Below, piece after piece: positions 37,182-45,856 of a stretch of DNA of 64,000 nucleotides. The position numbers and the translations under genes were made by a program. Source of the DNA: Gammaproteobacteria bacterium (lineage in GTDB: Bacteria > Gemmatimonadota > Gemmatimonadetes > Longimicrobiales > Gaopeijiaceae); contig JAPPMM010000038.1 of assembly GCA_028819075.1 (NCBI GenBank), positions 62,001-126,000 on the forward strand. Reading direction: 5' to 3'. Below the pieces are notes generated by a model. That model ran no database searches. It had not been told where the DNA came from and was given only the letters and a program-made list of their open reading frames with translations. Within the stretch, counting starts at the first letter, position 1. The number at the start of each line of letters is the position of its first letter.

Positions 37182-37263
37182 CTCGGTTACTCCATGCAAC
37201 GGATCGACTGTCGGGCCTGAAAAAGTCGAAAGACCCGCGGGTTTGCGCAAATGCAACCCCGTC

Positions 37264-38112
37264 CTAGAAATTCACCACCAGAGCCATGGTGAGCACCCGG
37301 TCCGACTTGTCCAGCGGGATGGGCACCTTGCCCGCAGACTCCCCCTGCATGCTGGTGAGCGGGACGTCGACCAGCGACGGCCGGTTGTCGAACTGGTACT
37401 GGAACTTGGCCTGCAGCCCGAAGTGCTCGCTCATCGAAACGCCCAGCGAGGTCACCCAGTCCGCGCGCAGGTCCGCCGGATTGAAGCCGTTCTCGTCCAC
37501 CACCAGGGTGCTCTTCAACTCCGTGTTGTCGGTCAGCTGGATCTCGTATTCGCCGGAGACCTGGAGTCCGATGAAGGTGTTGGCTGCGTCGGGATCGGGC
37601 ACCACGTCGTCCTGCCTGGTCACGGTGAGCCCGTAGGAGCTGCGCAGCTGGTGCACTTCATCCTCCAGCCAGCGCGTCGACATGCCGGCGACCAGCACGT
37701 AGCGGCCATCGATGCCGGTGAAGGTGTTGCGGGTCCATCCAAGCTGGCCGAACACCGACGACCGCTCCGAGAACTCGCGGTCGCCGCGGAAGCGGATGTG
37801 GTAGTTCTCTGCGGAAACCCGGGTCTCGCTTTCCTCTTCGACCCTGTAATCGTCGGCGGTGCCGATGGCGGAGCGCTTGAAGCGGCTGGTGTTGGTGCGC
37901 AGAGCTCCGAACTCCAGCCTGGTCTCGGTCCGCTCCCACTCCGTAATCAGTTCGTTGGCGAGCCCGAACGTGGTCGACTCGGTGTTGCCCCGGGTCTGGA
38001 TGAAGCTGAACTCGCTGGAGTTGGACCACTCCGGGGGGAGAGGAATCTGAGGGATCTGAGCGCTGGCGGCGGCGGTGCCAAGCAGAAGCGCGAGCACCAG
38101 GGAGAAAGGCAT
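37264..38112 (-). CDS. DUF481-family outer-membrane beta-barrel protein
   Basis: A 282-residue outer-membrane protein with signal peptide (LGTAAASAQ). The sequence matches the DUF481 (YdiY-like) pattern: alternating beta strands starting WSNSSEFSFIQTRGNTEST, conserved NxYxL-like strands such as YHIRFRGDREFSERS and FGQLGWTRNTF, and a C-terminal Phe (ALVVNF) typical of barrel insertion. The role of the family is unclear; some members respond to acid or salt. The ATG at 38112 opens the signal peptide. It is on the same strand as, and 47 bp downstream of, the rhodanese. Confidence 0.85.
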   Translation of the reverse strand: MPFSLVLALLLGTAAASAQIPQIPLPPEWSNSSEFSFIQTRGNTESTTFGLANELITEWERTETRLEFGALRTNTSRFKRSAIGTADDYRVEEESETRVSAENYHIRFRGDREFSERSSVFGQLGWTRNTFTGIDGRYVLVAGMSTRWLEDEVHQLRSSYGLTVTRQDDVVPDPDAANTFIGLQVSGEYEIQLTDNTELKSTLVVDENGFNPADLRADWVTSLGVSMSEHFGLQAKFQYQFDNRPSLVDVPLTSMQGESAGKVPIPLDKSDRVLTMALVVNF

Positions 38113-38159
38113 GCAGCCGCCCACCCCCGGCGGGCGCCCAGTCGACAAACGACCTCGTG

Positions 38160-38615
38160 TTACCAAACGCCCTCGTATCCGTCCGCGGCGAGATTCCACC
38201 TGGGCCCGTACACGTGAAGCCTCGTCGTCTGTGACGAGCCGTCGGTGAGTTCGCCGCCCGCGTGCGTCCAGGCGAGCAGGCTTCCCTCCAGGTTCAGCAC
38301 CGGCACGCCCTTCCTGCTCATGCGGCGTGCGTACTTCGAGCTCCGCGCGCCCACAGTGCAGTAGGCGACCACGGTACAGTCTCCCAGTTCCTCGAGCTGG
38401 CCCTCGAACTCCTCGGGGATGATCGCTCCGGGCAGGGTGGACACCGCCCGTTCCGCCGGAGAGCGCACGTCGACGAGCACGGTATCGTTGGCGGGCAAGC
38501 GCTCGCGGAGCTCCGCCGCGCTGATGGTCCTGACCTCGGGAAAGCGACGGCCGACCTGCGAAATCATCCTCTCCAGCGCCCGCCTTCTGTCTTCCTGCGA
38601 AGCCGCGTTCTTCAC
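38160..38615 (-). CDS. rhodanese-like sulfurtransferase domain protein
   Basis: A 151-residue cytoplasmic protein with one rhodanese domain: TISAAELRERLP, VLVDVRSPAERAVSTLPGA, and the active-site loop CTVGARSSKYA with the persulfide-forming Cys in VAYCTV. No signal peptide; the N-terminal 25 residues are helical and basic. Single-domain rhodaneses move sulfur or act in redox or cyanide handling. It is 55 bp after the formyltransferase-like gene on the same strand and probably shares its transcript. Confidence 0.88.
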   Translation of the reverse strand: MKNAASQEDRRRALERMISQVGRRFPEVRTISAAELRERLPANDTVLVDVRSPAERAVSTLPGAIIPEEFEGQLEELGDCTVVAYCTVGARSSKYARRMSRKGVPVLNLEGSLLAWTHAGGELTDGSSQTTRLHVYGPRWNLAADGYEGVW

Positions 38616-38670
38616 GCCGTGTCCCCTGGTCCCAGGTGCATGCAGCCGTCTCTCGAATACGTTCCGTCCA

Positions 38671-39585
38671 TCAAATGAAGAACATGCCTTTTGCCAACCC
38701 GGCCGACTCCGCCCACTCGCCCGCGGCCATCTTCTTCCCCCCTTCGGGCCGCACCTTGGCGATCAGCAACTGGCCGTCGGGTGCCGCGACGCGAATCCCC
38801 TTCGGGCCGATGCCGGTGACCTGCCCCGGGCGAATCGAAAGCGCCTCGTCGATCCGCGAAGCGCCGTAGAGCTTGACCCAGGCGCCGTTGAACGTACTCC
38901 ACGCCCCCGGCTGGGGATCCGCGCCGCGCACGAGGTTCCACGTCCGGCGCAGCGGCAGATTCCAGGACACCCGCACGTGCTCGTGTTTGCACCATCCCTC
39001 GTAGGTGGCCGCGGAATGATCCTGCGGGATCTTAGGCGCCTCGCCCGCGCGCACCAGGTCCACGCCCTCGAGCATGGCGTCGACGCCCATGGGGAAGAGG
39101 TGGTTGAAGTAGAGGCTGCCCAGGGTGTGATCCCCGACATCGACTTCCTTCTGAAGGAGAATCGGGCCCTCGTCGAGCCCGTCGTCGGGCCAGAAGATCG
39201 AGAGTCCCGTCTTCTCCCTGCCCCAGATGATGGGCCAGTTGATGGAGCTGGGGCCGCGATGGAGCGGGAGCAGCGAGGGGTGATACTGGATGGTCCCGTG
39301 GGTCGGGATGTCGAGGGCCTGCTCGGGCACGAAGAGGGTCACGTAGGCCATCACCCCCAGATCGGGGCGAAGCGCCTTCATCTGAGCCCAGGTGTCCTCG
39401 TTCTTGAAGGAGGAGGGCTGGAAGAGGGGCAGGCCGTGTTGGCGGGCCGCTTCCGCGAGGGGGTCGGGGCGCTGACCGGGCTTTTCGGGACGGGTGTAGA
39501 CGCCCACGATGTCCTCGCCGCGCTCGACCAGCGCCTTGAGGACGCTCGCGCCGAAGGCCTGCTGGCCGTTGACGATGATTCTCAT
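38671..39585 (-). CDS. formyltransferase-fold protein like the hydrolase domain of 10-formyl-THF dehydrogenase
   Basis: A 304-residue cytoplasmic protein of the methionyl-tRNA formyltransferase fold. The central motif is YHPSLLPLHRGPSSINW, then GLSIFWPDDGLDEGPILLQ. These match more closely, from memory, the N-terminal formyl-THF-hydrolysing domain of 10-formyltetrahydrofolate dehydrogenase (IYHPSLLPRHRG...FWADDGLDTG) than Fmt (its motif starts NLH.SLLP). The catalytic His (YHP) and Asp (DDG) are present. It lacks the acyl-carrier and aldehyde-dehydrogenase parts, so it is a stand-alone formyl transfer or hydrolysis enzyme. The start is only 3 nt after the S9 peptidase stop, so it is in that operon. 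Confidence 0.82.
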   Translation of the reverse strand: MRIIVNGQQAFGASVLKALVERGEDIVGVYTRPEKPGQRPDPLAEAARQHGLPLFQPSSFKNEDTWAQMKALRPDLGVMAYVTLFVPEQALDIPTHGTIQYHPSLLPLHRGPSSINWPIIWGREKTGLSIFWPDDGLDEGPILLQKEVDVGDHTLGSLYFNHLFPMGVDAMLEGVDLVRAGEAPKIPQDHSAATYEGWCKHEHVRVSWNLPLRRTWNLVRGADPQPGAWSTFNGAWVKLYGASRIDEALSIRPGQVTGIGPKGIRVAAPDGQLLIAKVRPEGGKKMAAGEWAESAGLAKGMFFI

Positions 39586-39588
39586 CCT

Positions 39589-41628
39589 TCAGCTCACCGG
39601 ACGGTTGGCGTTCATGACCCAGCGGTCGTACCAGGCGAGGTAGCGCTCGTAGCGGTCCTTCTGGTAGCTGGGGACGCGGATGCCGTGGCTCTGGCCCGGA
39701 TAGACCACGAGCTGGGTGGGCACGCCCCGCCGGCGCAGCGCCTGGTAGAGCTGCTCGGAGTTGAGGATGGGCACGTTCCAGTCGACCTCTCCGCCCATGA
39801 TGAGGGTCGGGGTGGTGACCTCGTGCACCTTGTTGAAGGGGCTGATGCGCTCCCAGTTGTCGCGGTTGTCGCCCTCCCAGGGGAGCCCGAGCTCGGCCTC
39901 CCACTGCCGCTGGTAGTGGTCGTGCCCGTAGTTGGCGATGTAGAGCACTTCGCTGGCCCCGGTGATGGCGCCCTCGAAGCGGTCGGTCTGGGTGATGACG
40001 TAGTTGGTGAGGATACCGCCGTACGACCAGCCGCCCACGCCGAGCCGGTCGGGGTCGGTCCAGCCCTGCTGGATGGCGTAGTCGATGCCCGCCATCACGT
40101 CCTTGAAGTCGGGGTTGCCCCAGTCCGCCCACAGTGCCGCCGAGAAGTCCTGTCCGTAGCCGGACGAGCCGCGCGGGTTGGTGCGCACGACCACGTAGCC
40201 GTGGGCCGCGAAGAGCTGCGACTCGAACTGGAAGGAGTGGCTGTACTGGGAGACCGGGCCCCCGTGGATGCGCAGGATGGTGGGATAGGCCCGTCCTTCC
40301 TCGTAGTCAGGCGGGAAGGTGACGAACCCCTCGACTTCGATCCCGCCCTCGGAGGGGAACTGGATGTTGCGGGTCTCGGCGATGTTGACCGTCTCGAGGA
40401 AGTCGTCGTTGTGGCCCGTGATGCGGCGGAGCGAGGCTTGTCCGTCATCGAAGTCCTCGACGGCGTAGATCTCGCCGGGGCGGTCCAGGTGGTTGACCAG
40501 GGCCGCGAAGGTGCCGCCGCGCCCGTCGAAACCCGAAGCCGACAGTCCTCCGGAAACCGGCCGCTCCAGATCCGAGCCGTCGGGACGAATGCGGGCGATG
40601 TGGTTTTCGGAGGAGTCCTCGAGCCCGAACCAGATCCATTCGCCGTCCGGCGAGAAGCGCGGGGAACGCACGTTGCGGTCCAGCTCCGTGGTGAGCAGGC
40701 GGGGCTCGCCCCCGTCCGCCGAGACCACGGCGAGGTGCGTGGTGGCGTACCAGATCAGGTCGGGGCGGATACCGGTGGAATAGGCGATCCAGCGTCCGTC
40801 CGGGCTCCACTGCGGTGAGCCGTCGGAACCGGGGTTGGTTGTGATTTGCCGGGGAGCGTCGGTGGGCTCCTCCAGGTCCGCCGAGACCACCCAGATGTCG
40901 TTGTTGGCGTTCAGGTCGGGATCTTCCGTCCGGTTGGAGACGAACGCGATCTGCGTGCCGTCCGGGCTCCAGACGCCCAGGGACTCATTCCAGCGCCCGG
41001 TGGTGAGCTGCCGCAACTCCTTGGCATCGATCTTGTAGACATACAGGTGCGTCATGCGTGAGCCGGTCAGGTATCCGGCTCCGTCCCGCTTGAACTGGAT
41101 GCGGTCGATGACCCACGGATCCTGGGGAGCGTTGGGCTTCGCATCCTCATTCTCTTCCTCGGCATCGCGGATGGTGAGGAGGAGGCGCGTGCCGTCGGGC
41201 GACCAGCGGTATCCGCCGACGCCCTGCTCGACGTCGGTCAGGGGGAAGGCTTCGCCGCCGCGCCGGTCGAGCGCCCACACCTGGGTCGGGTCGCCGTCGC
41301 GCGCCGCCGTGAAGGTGAGGTATCGGCCGTCCGGGCTCCAGGCGGGGGAGCCGGCAGACTGCTTGTCGCGCGTGAGCGGGACGGGGTCGCCGCCCGCGAC
41401 CGGCGCCATGTAGACGCGGGTATAGGAGCGTTCATCCTCCAGGGAGGTGCGAGAGACCGTGTACGCGACCCAGTCGCCCTCGGGACTGACCACCGGCGAG
41501 CCGACGTTCTCCAGCTCGAACAGATCGTCGACCGTGATGTTGCGCCGCTCCTGCGCGAGCGCGGCCGGGGGCGCGAGCGCCGACGCGAACAACGCGAAGA
41601 CGAGGGCTGCCGTTGCGAGAGCCTTCAT
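39589..41628 (-). CDS. secreted S9-family serine peptidase (acylaminoacyl-peptidase-like)
   Basis: A 679-residue exported peptidase. Signal peptide ends near AALAQ. Residues about 30-410 form a TolB-like propeller (WSPDGRYLTFTA, WSPDGTRLLLT, FSPDGEWIWFG). The hydrolase domain (about 420-679) has the nucleophile Ser535 in GGWSYGG, the Asp in GGEVDWNVP and the His in QSHGIRVP. Such enzymes remove dipeptides or acylated residues from short peptides. The ATG at 41628 is preceded by CAGGAGTT; the longer frame up to 41949 overlaps the divergent gene and is not used. First gene of an operon with the formyltransferase-like and rhodanese genes. Confidence 0.93.
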   Translation of the reverse strand: MKALATAALVFALFASALAPPAALAQERRNITVDDLFELENVGSPVVSPEGDWVAYTVSRTSLEDERSYTRVYMAPVAGGDPVPLTRDKQSAGSPAWSPDGRYLTFTAARDGDPTQVWALDRRGGEAFPLTDVEQGVGGYRWSPDGTRLLLTIRDAEEENEDAKPNAPQDPWVIDRIQFKRDGAGYLTGSRMTHLYVYKIDAKELRQLTTGRWNESLGVWSPDGTQIAFVSNRTEDPDLNANNDIWVVSADLEEPTDAPRQITTNPGSDGSPQWSPDGRWIAYSTGIRPDLIWYATTHLAVVSADGGEPRLLTTELDRNVRSPRFSPDGEWIWFGLEDSSENHIARIRPDGSDLERPVSGGLSASGFDGRGGTFAALVNHLDRPGEIYAVEDFDDGQASLRRITGHNDDFLETVNIAETRNIQFPSEGGIEVEGFVTFPPDYEEGRAYPTILRIHGGPVSQYSHSFQFESQLFAAHGYVVVRTNPRGSSGYGQDFSAALWADWGNPDFKDVMAGIDYAIQQGWTDPDRLGVGGWSYGGILTNYVITQTDRFEGAITGASEVLYIANYGHDHYQRQWEAELGLPWEGDNRDNWERISPFNKVHEVTTPTLIMGGEVDWNVPILNSEQLYQALRRRGVPTQLVVYPGQSHGIRVPSYQKDRYERYLAWYDRWVMNANRPVS

Positions 41629-41785
41629 GATGAACTCCTGTACAGATTGAGTGACGATCCTGACCGAGAGGGAGGCGAAGATGAGTGATGAAGCCGGGGG
41701 AATCCGGGCGCACGCAAGAATAACAGCGACTGAACGGAGGGCGCGACCCGAATCGGCCGCGCGCCTGAAGCGCATGGAGGCAGCG

Positions 41786-42259
41786 ATGACGATGGGGGGA
41801 TCGGAAGTGTCCACCGCGGTGGACAGTGCCGCACCCGGGAGAGTCGGCGGAGTGGCACTTTTCCTCATGCGGGCGATGCTGGTGACTGCGGTGACCGCGC
41901 TCGCCACCGCATGCGCCGCCCGCGCCGGCGAGGGGAACCCGGCCATCACGCCCGGCCTCGAGAATCAGATCGAGATCCGGATCATCAACAACAACTTCAG
42001 CGATGCGCGGATGTACGCGGTGCACCAGCGCGGGCGCGAGTACATCGGCATGCTCACGGGGAAGACCGAGGCCAACTACACTCTCGACTGGGATATCTCG
42101 CAGACGCTCTCGATCGAGATCTCGCTGCTCGCGGGCGGCACCTGCACGACGGAGGAACTGATCGTGGATCCCGGCGAGGCCCTCTTCCTGAGCATCGATT
42201 CCACGCTGGCCACGATGACCAACTGTCGGCCGACCGCGACGGGGATCGGCGGGGGTTAG
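41786..42259 (+). CDS. small lipoprotein, unknown function
   Basis: A 157-residue protein with a lipoprotein-like signal (TALATACAA) starting about residue 28. The mature part is beta-rich, with [39 protein letters not shown] and two Cys ([15 protein letters not shown]) that may form a disulphide. No family recognised. I take the ATG at 41786 because GGAGG lies 5 nt upstream; an ATG at 41867 is also possible. Its stop codon overlaps the stop of the convergent DprA-like gene by 4 bp (42256-42259), so this is the exact left edge of the defence-like island. Confidence 0.65.
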   Translation: MTMGGSEVSTAVDSAAPGRVGGVALFLMRAMLVTAVTALATACAARAGEGNPAITPGLENQIEIRIINNNFSDARMYAVHQRGREYIGMLTGKTEANYTLDWDISQTLSIEISLLAGGTCTTEELIVDPGEALFLSIDSTLATMTNCRPTATGIGGG

Positions 42260-43689
42260 TTGCCGGTTGGCGTCAGGCCGAGTTCCTTGAGGTGATCACG
42301 GCCCACTTGGGTTAGCCGAAACCGCTGGTTGACGCTGCTTGGCTTCTCGGGAATCGTCATCTCGATCCAGCCCTGCTCAAGGCAGGGCTTGAGATACCGC
42401 TTACGCAGGTTTCCGAGGTTCCGGAGCCCCAACGCGGTCAAGATGTCTTGGCGGCTCATGTCGCCCGAGATGGACAGCAGCAGTTTCTCTCGAGGTGTGG
42501 CGAGGGAAGCAGTCTCAGCCAACTCGGGTCGGTGCTCGACGGCAGCGGTTAACGTACCGTCCTCCGGTCCATCGCTGGTCGCGTCCTCGCCTTGTGCCTT
42601 GGTCGACTGGTCCGGCCGATCCTCCCGTACTTCCGAGGACTCGGCAAGGGAAAGATCGTACTGCCCGGATTTGGTTGGAGCAGATGCGGGGGACTGATCT
42701 TCGAGGGGTTCACCTCGGAGAACTCGTTCCAATTCGTCTGGTGTCCGGGGATTCGGCCATGACGTGGCACCACGGTCAAGCAGGCCTTCGAGGCCTTTGG
42801 AGCGCCTGCCGCTGGCGCGCACGTAAACCGACACGAACCTCAGCTTGTCCAGTTGGTCGGTTGCCCCTGCCCAGGTACCCCCATGCCCATGGTCCGAGTT
42901 TACCACAAGGGCGGCGTCCGACAGCGCGTAGATGAGCTTGTTGCGCTGCATGGCATGGCCCACCACGAAGCGGGCTGCGGGATCGTAGGGACAAACAAGC
43001 ACCAGTTGTCCCTCCATCAGGGCACTGCGGTTTCCTCGGTTCAGGGCCGCCCGTTCGAGCCCGTTGGCCAGGACGCCGACCGACCGACCTCCTGCCTCCA
43101 ACGCACCCCTCATCGCGGCCTGGTCGACTCCGCGCGCGCAGCCGGAGATGATCGTCGTGTTGGCTTCAGCGCTGAGCTTGCCAACGTCTTCCGTGTACTC
43201 GATGAGGTCTTCCTTGACCTTCCTGGAACCCACAACCGCCAGCCCGCCACCGTCCAGAATCGTGCGATCCCCGCACCCGTAGAGGACCGGCGGGGCGTTT
43301 CCTCGCATCCGGGTCTTCAGCTTTCGCGGATAGTCCGGATCAGCCCGGGTAACCACCCACAGGGCGCGGGTACGCCATCGTTCGACCGCCTGCGCCAGGA
43401 GGAATCCGCGGCCAAGAAGCCGGTGAATTCGCTCGGCGTCCAGGCTGGCGAGGGATTCCCGCACCGTTTCCCGAGCGTCACTACCGAGCAAATCGGCTGG
43501 CTCGCGGCGGATGGCCCGAAGCCGCTTGGCGAAATCGCGATACTCAGCGGTGCTCAGTGGACGCAGCTTGGCCGCACCCACGCTCCCTCGCTGGGTCCGC
43601 GGCCTCGGAGGGCGTCTCCGCCGGCCCGCGAGCAACGGCGCGGTCAACAGCAGAATCGCCTGCGCGTTCGGGCTGAGATCGGCGTTCAT
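42256..43689 (-). CDS. DprA/SMF-like Rossmann protein, PsyrA/RqlI-type antitoxin candidate
   Basis: A 477-residue protein. Residues about 100-290 are a DprA (SMF) Rossmann domain: [33 protein letters not shown], and [18 protein letters not shown] followed by GHGGTWAGA. They match the DprA signatures SG-x-A-x-G-[IV]-D and RN-x-[IL]. A linker rich in Ser/Asp/Glu (about 310-395) joins it to a C-terminal winged-helix segment ([20 protein letters not shown]). This is longer than housekeeping DprA and lacks its usual setting. The ATG at 43689 shares one base with the stop of the helicase gene (TGATG), so the two are coupled. RecQ-PRTase plus DprA-like pairs are known as PsyrTA/RqlHI, where the DprA-like partner is the antitoxin. 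GC content is visibly lower than in neighbouring genes. Confidence 0.85.
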   Translation of the reverse strand: MNADLSPNAQAILLLTAPLLAGRRRRPPRPRTQRGSVGAAKLRPLSTAEYRDFAKRLRAIRREPADLLGSDARETVRESLASLDAERIHRLLGRGFLLAQAVERWRTRALWVVTRADPDYPRKLKTRMRGNAPPVLYGCGDRTILDGGGLAVVGSRKVKEDLIEYTEDVGKLSAEANTTIISGCARGVDQAAMRGALEAGGRSVGVLANGLERAALNRGNRSALMEGQLVLVCPYDPAARFVVGHAMQRNKLIYALSDAALVVNSDHGHGGTWAGATDQLDKLRFVSVYVRASGRRSKGLEGLLDRGATSWPNPRTPDELERVLRGEPLEDQSPASAPTKSGQYDLSLAESSEVREDRPDQSTKAQGEDATSDGPEDGTLTAAVEHRPELAETASLATPREKLLLSISGDMSRQDILTALGLRNLGNLRKRYLKPCLEQGWIEMTIPEKPSSVNQRFRLTQVGRDHLKELGLTPTGN

Positions 43690-45767
43690 CAGCTCCCTCG
43701 CAGTGATGAGAGGGCGAGCGGCCACACCTCGCCGCTTCCGTGGCGGCGCAAGAGCCATGCGGCCACGGTGAAGGTCCAGCGCGAACCGACGACATCGTCC
43801 ACCAGAAGAACGGGCCCAGGCAGTGGCTCCTCGTGCACTTCCAGCACACCATCGAGGTTTAGTGCCTGCTGCAGGCTGTTGGCCATCGACTTTTGCTCTT
43901 CGGGCTCACCGGTCTGTTGGAGGACTGCGCGAAACGGCAAGCGCAGGGCACGTGCAAGCCGTCGGGCAAAGTCTGGAACCAGATCCGGGTGCCGGCGCGA
44001 GGGTATGCAGGTGATCCACTCCGGTGCAGATTGCGGCCTCCATCGTTGCAGCAGCCGGACGCAGGCGTCAACAAGTTCATCGTCGAATCTTCCTGCGTGT
44101 TTTCCCTGCCGGACCAACTCGCCCCATCCCCCATCGCGCCACACGGAGAGCGCCCTCCCTTCGTTCGCACGAAGCTCATCGGGAATCTTCCCCTTGATCT
44201 CGTATTGGGGCAATCCGCCAGCTGGCCACATCTTGCGCGGCTCGATCACCAGAGCCCGGCGGCGGAGGAATGCCACGGCCTCTCGCACGAGAACAGGGGC
44301 AACGCTCGTGGACAGTAACGGCAGATCCGGCGGTTCAAACGCTTCAGGGTCACCGTCGAGCGCTCGAACCAGGAATTCCATGTGTCCAGACCGGAGTGCG
44401 ACGTATTCCTGCATCTCACGCTGCTCCTCTCGTCGCAACTCGGTCAATCGCTCGGCGCGGTCCCAGAAGGCCTGTCCCAGGGTTGCCGCCGTAAGCTGCC
44501 ACTTCGAACCCTGCTTGACGACTGGCGGTGGCGACTCAAGAGACAGCAGTTTCATCGTCTGCTTGATACGGCCACCGCTGATGTTAAGGCTACGCCGCAG
44601 ATCTGTTGGCGTTGCCCCCTGCGGTGACTCTTCGAGCGTGTCGATCACTCGTTGTACCTGATTGCGGGTAGGGAATGCGGTGTCGATGAAGTAGTCCGTG
44701 ATGTCCGTCTCCTCGTCTCCGCTCAGCAGCACTCCGTAGGCGGTCTCCAGAGCCCGCCCGGCGCGGCCTACCTGCTGGTAGTAGAACACGACGGACCCCG
44801 GCGTCTGGTAGTGGATCACGAAACCGAGGTCGGGCTTGTCGAATCCCATGCCTAATGCGACGGTCGCAACCAGGGCCTTGACCTGGTTCTTGAGCAACGC
44901 ACGTTCCAACTCCTCCTTTTCCTCTGTCTCCTTCTTCGCCGTATAGGCGTGTACGTCCAGACCCTGTGATTGGAGCCACTCCGCCACCAGCTCCGCATCG
45001 CGGACGGTCAGCGTGTAGATGATTCCGTGACCTGCAAGTTGCGGGACCGTCCCGGCGAGCCAAGCCAGCCGCTCCTCCTGACGACGTAGCCGGATCGTTT
45101 GCAGAAAGAGGGACGGCCGCGACAAGCTGCCTTGGTGGACCGTCAAATCGGGTCCGAGGACCTCCCGGAGGTCCTGCATTACGCGGTGATTCGCCGTGGC
45201 TGTCGTTGCGAGGAGTCTCAGGTTTCGGGGGAGCGTCCGGGCCATGCGTTCGATCAGTCGGTAGTCGGGCCGGAAATCGTGCCCCCAGTCGGAGATGCAG
45301 TGCGCCTCGTCAATGACGAGCAACGCAATGCGCTCGGCCATGTGGGAGAGGACATCGTCACGAAAGTGCTCGTTGGCCAATCGCTCCGGGGCAACCAGCA
45401 GGAGGTCCACCTCGTCACGGACCAGGAGTTCTTCCACCTCGGGCCATTCGTTCATGTTGGCCGAGGTTATCCACTCGGCACGGACTCCCATCCGCTTCGC
45501 GGCGGAAATCTGGTTACGCATCAAGGCGAGCAAGGGAGAGATCAAGAGGGTCGGTCCAGCCCCCATTTCCCGCAGCAGCTTGGTCGCGATGAAGTAGACG
45601 AAGCTCTTGCCCCAACCCGTCTTCTGCACAACGAGGAGTCGGCCGTCGCCTCTAACCACATGGCGGACTGCTTCTTCCTGTCCAGGGCGGAATCCGGCAT
45701 CAGGAAGACCAGTACCAATTCTGAGTAGTCCAAGAGCACGGCTGCCATCGTATCTTGATCGCCACAT
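43689..45767 (-). CDS. RecQ-like helicase fused to phosphoribosyltransferase, PsyrT/RqlH-type
   Basis: A 692-residue protein. The helicase part (about residues 20-360) has Q-motif-like [11 protein letters not shown], Walker [17 protein letters not shown] box [24 protein letters not shown] motif III, and QQVGRAGRA motif VI, typical of RecQ. A winged-helix region follows (about 380-450). The C-terminal ~150 residues are a ComF-like phosphoribosyltransferase: [19 protein letters not shown] and the PRPP loop [21 protein letters not shown]. RecQ plus PRTase next to a DprA-like gene is the PsyrTA/RqlHI toxin-antitoxin arrangement; the helicase-PRTase is the toxin. The ATG at 45767 starts the conserved part; a TTG at 45818 is an alternative. 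It precedes and is coupled to the DprA-like gene. Mode of toxicity and triggering are not visible in sequence. Confidence 0.88.
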   Translation of the reverse strand: MWRSRYDGSRALGLLRIGTGLPDAGFRPGQEEAVRHVVRGDGRLLVVQKTGWGKSFVYFIATKLLREMGAGPTLLISPLLALMRNQISAAKRMGVRAEWITSANMNEWPEVEELLVRDEVDLLLVAPERLANEHFRDDVLSHMAERIALLVIDEAHCISDWGHDFRPDYRLIERMARTLPRNLRLLATTATANHRVMQDLREVLGPDLTVHQGSLSRPSLFLQTIRLRRQEERLAWLAGTVPQLAGHGIIYTLTVRDAELVAEWLQSQGLDVHAYTAKKETEEKEELERALLKNQVKALVATVALGMGFDKPDLGFVIHYQTPGSVVFYYQQVGRAGRALETAYGVLLSGDEETDITDYFIDTAFPTRNQVQRVIDTLEESPQGATPTDLRRSLNISGGRIKQTMKLLSLESPPPVVKQGSKWQLTAATLGQAFWDRAERLTELRREEQREMQEYVALRSGHMEFLVRALDGDPEAFEPPDLPLLSTSVAPVLVREAVAFLRRRALVIEPRKMWPAGGLPQYEIKGKIPDELRANEGRALSVWRDGGWGELVRQGKHAGRFDDELVDACVRLLQRWRPQSAPEWITCIPSRRHPDLVPDFARRLARALRLPFRAVLQQTGEPEEQKSMANSLQQALNLDGVLEVHEEPLPGPVLLVDDVVGSRWTFTVAAWLLRRHGSGEVWPLALSSLRGS

Positions 45768-45830
45768 GTCAGACTCTCTTGCAGCGGACGTGGACCCCAA
45801 GAACGCGAGTGTGCTCAAACAGAATCGCCG

Positions 45831-45847
45831 GCGGACTCGCTGTCCGC
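45831..45847 (-). terminator. short hairpin 10 nt past amidase stop
   Basis: GCGGAC at 45831-45836 pairs with GTCCGC at 45842-45847 across a 5-nt loop. On the minus strand it sits 9-26 nt after the amidase stop and before the helicase-PRTase start, so it probably ends the amidase transcript. Confidence 0.4.
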
Positions 45848-45856
45848 GTCGAGTCG

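Noticed and set aside
42256..43689. Housekeeping DprA for natural transformation
   Set aside because: Gene context (coupled to RecQ-PRTase), extra C-terminal winged helix and lower GC fit the PsyrTA/RqlHI antitoxin better than a competence gene.
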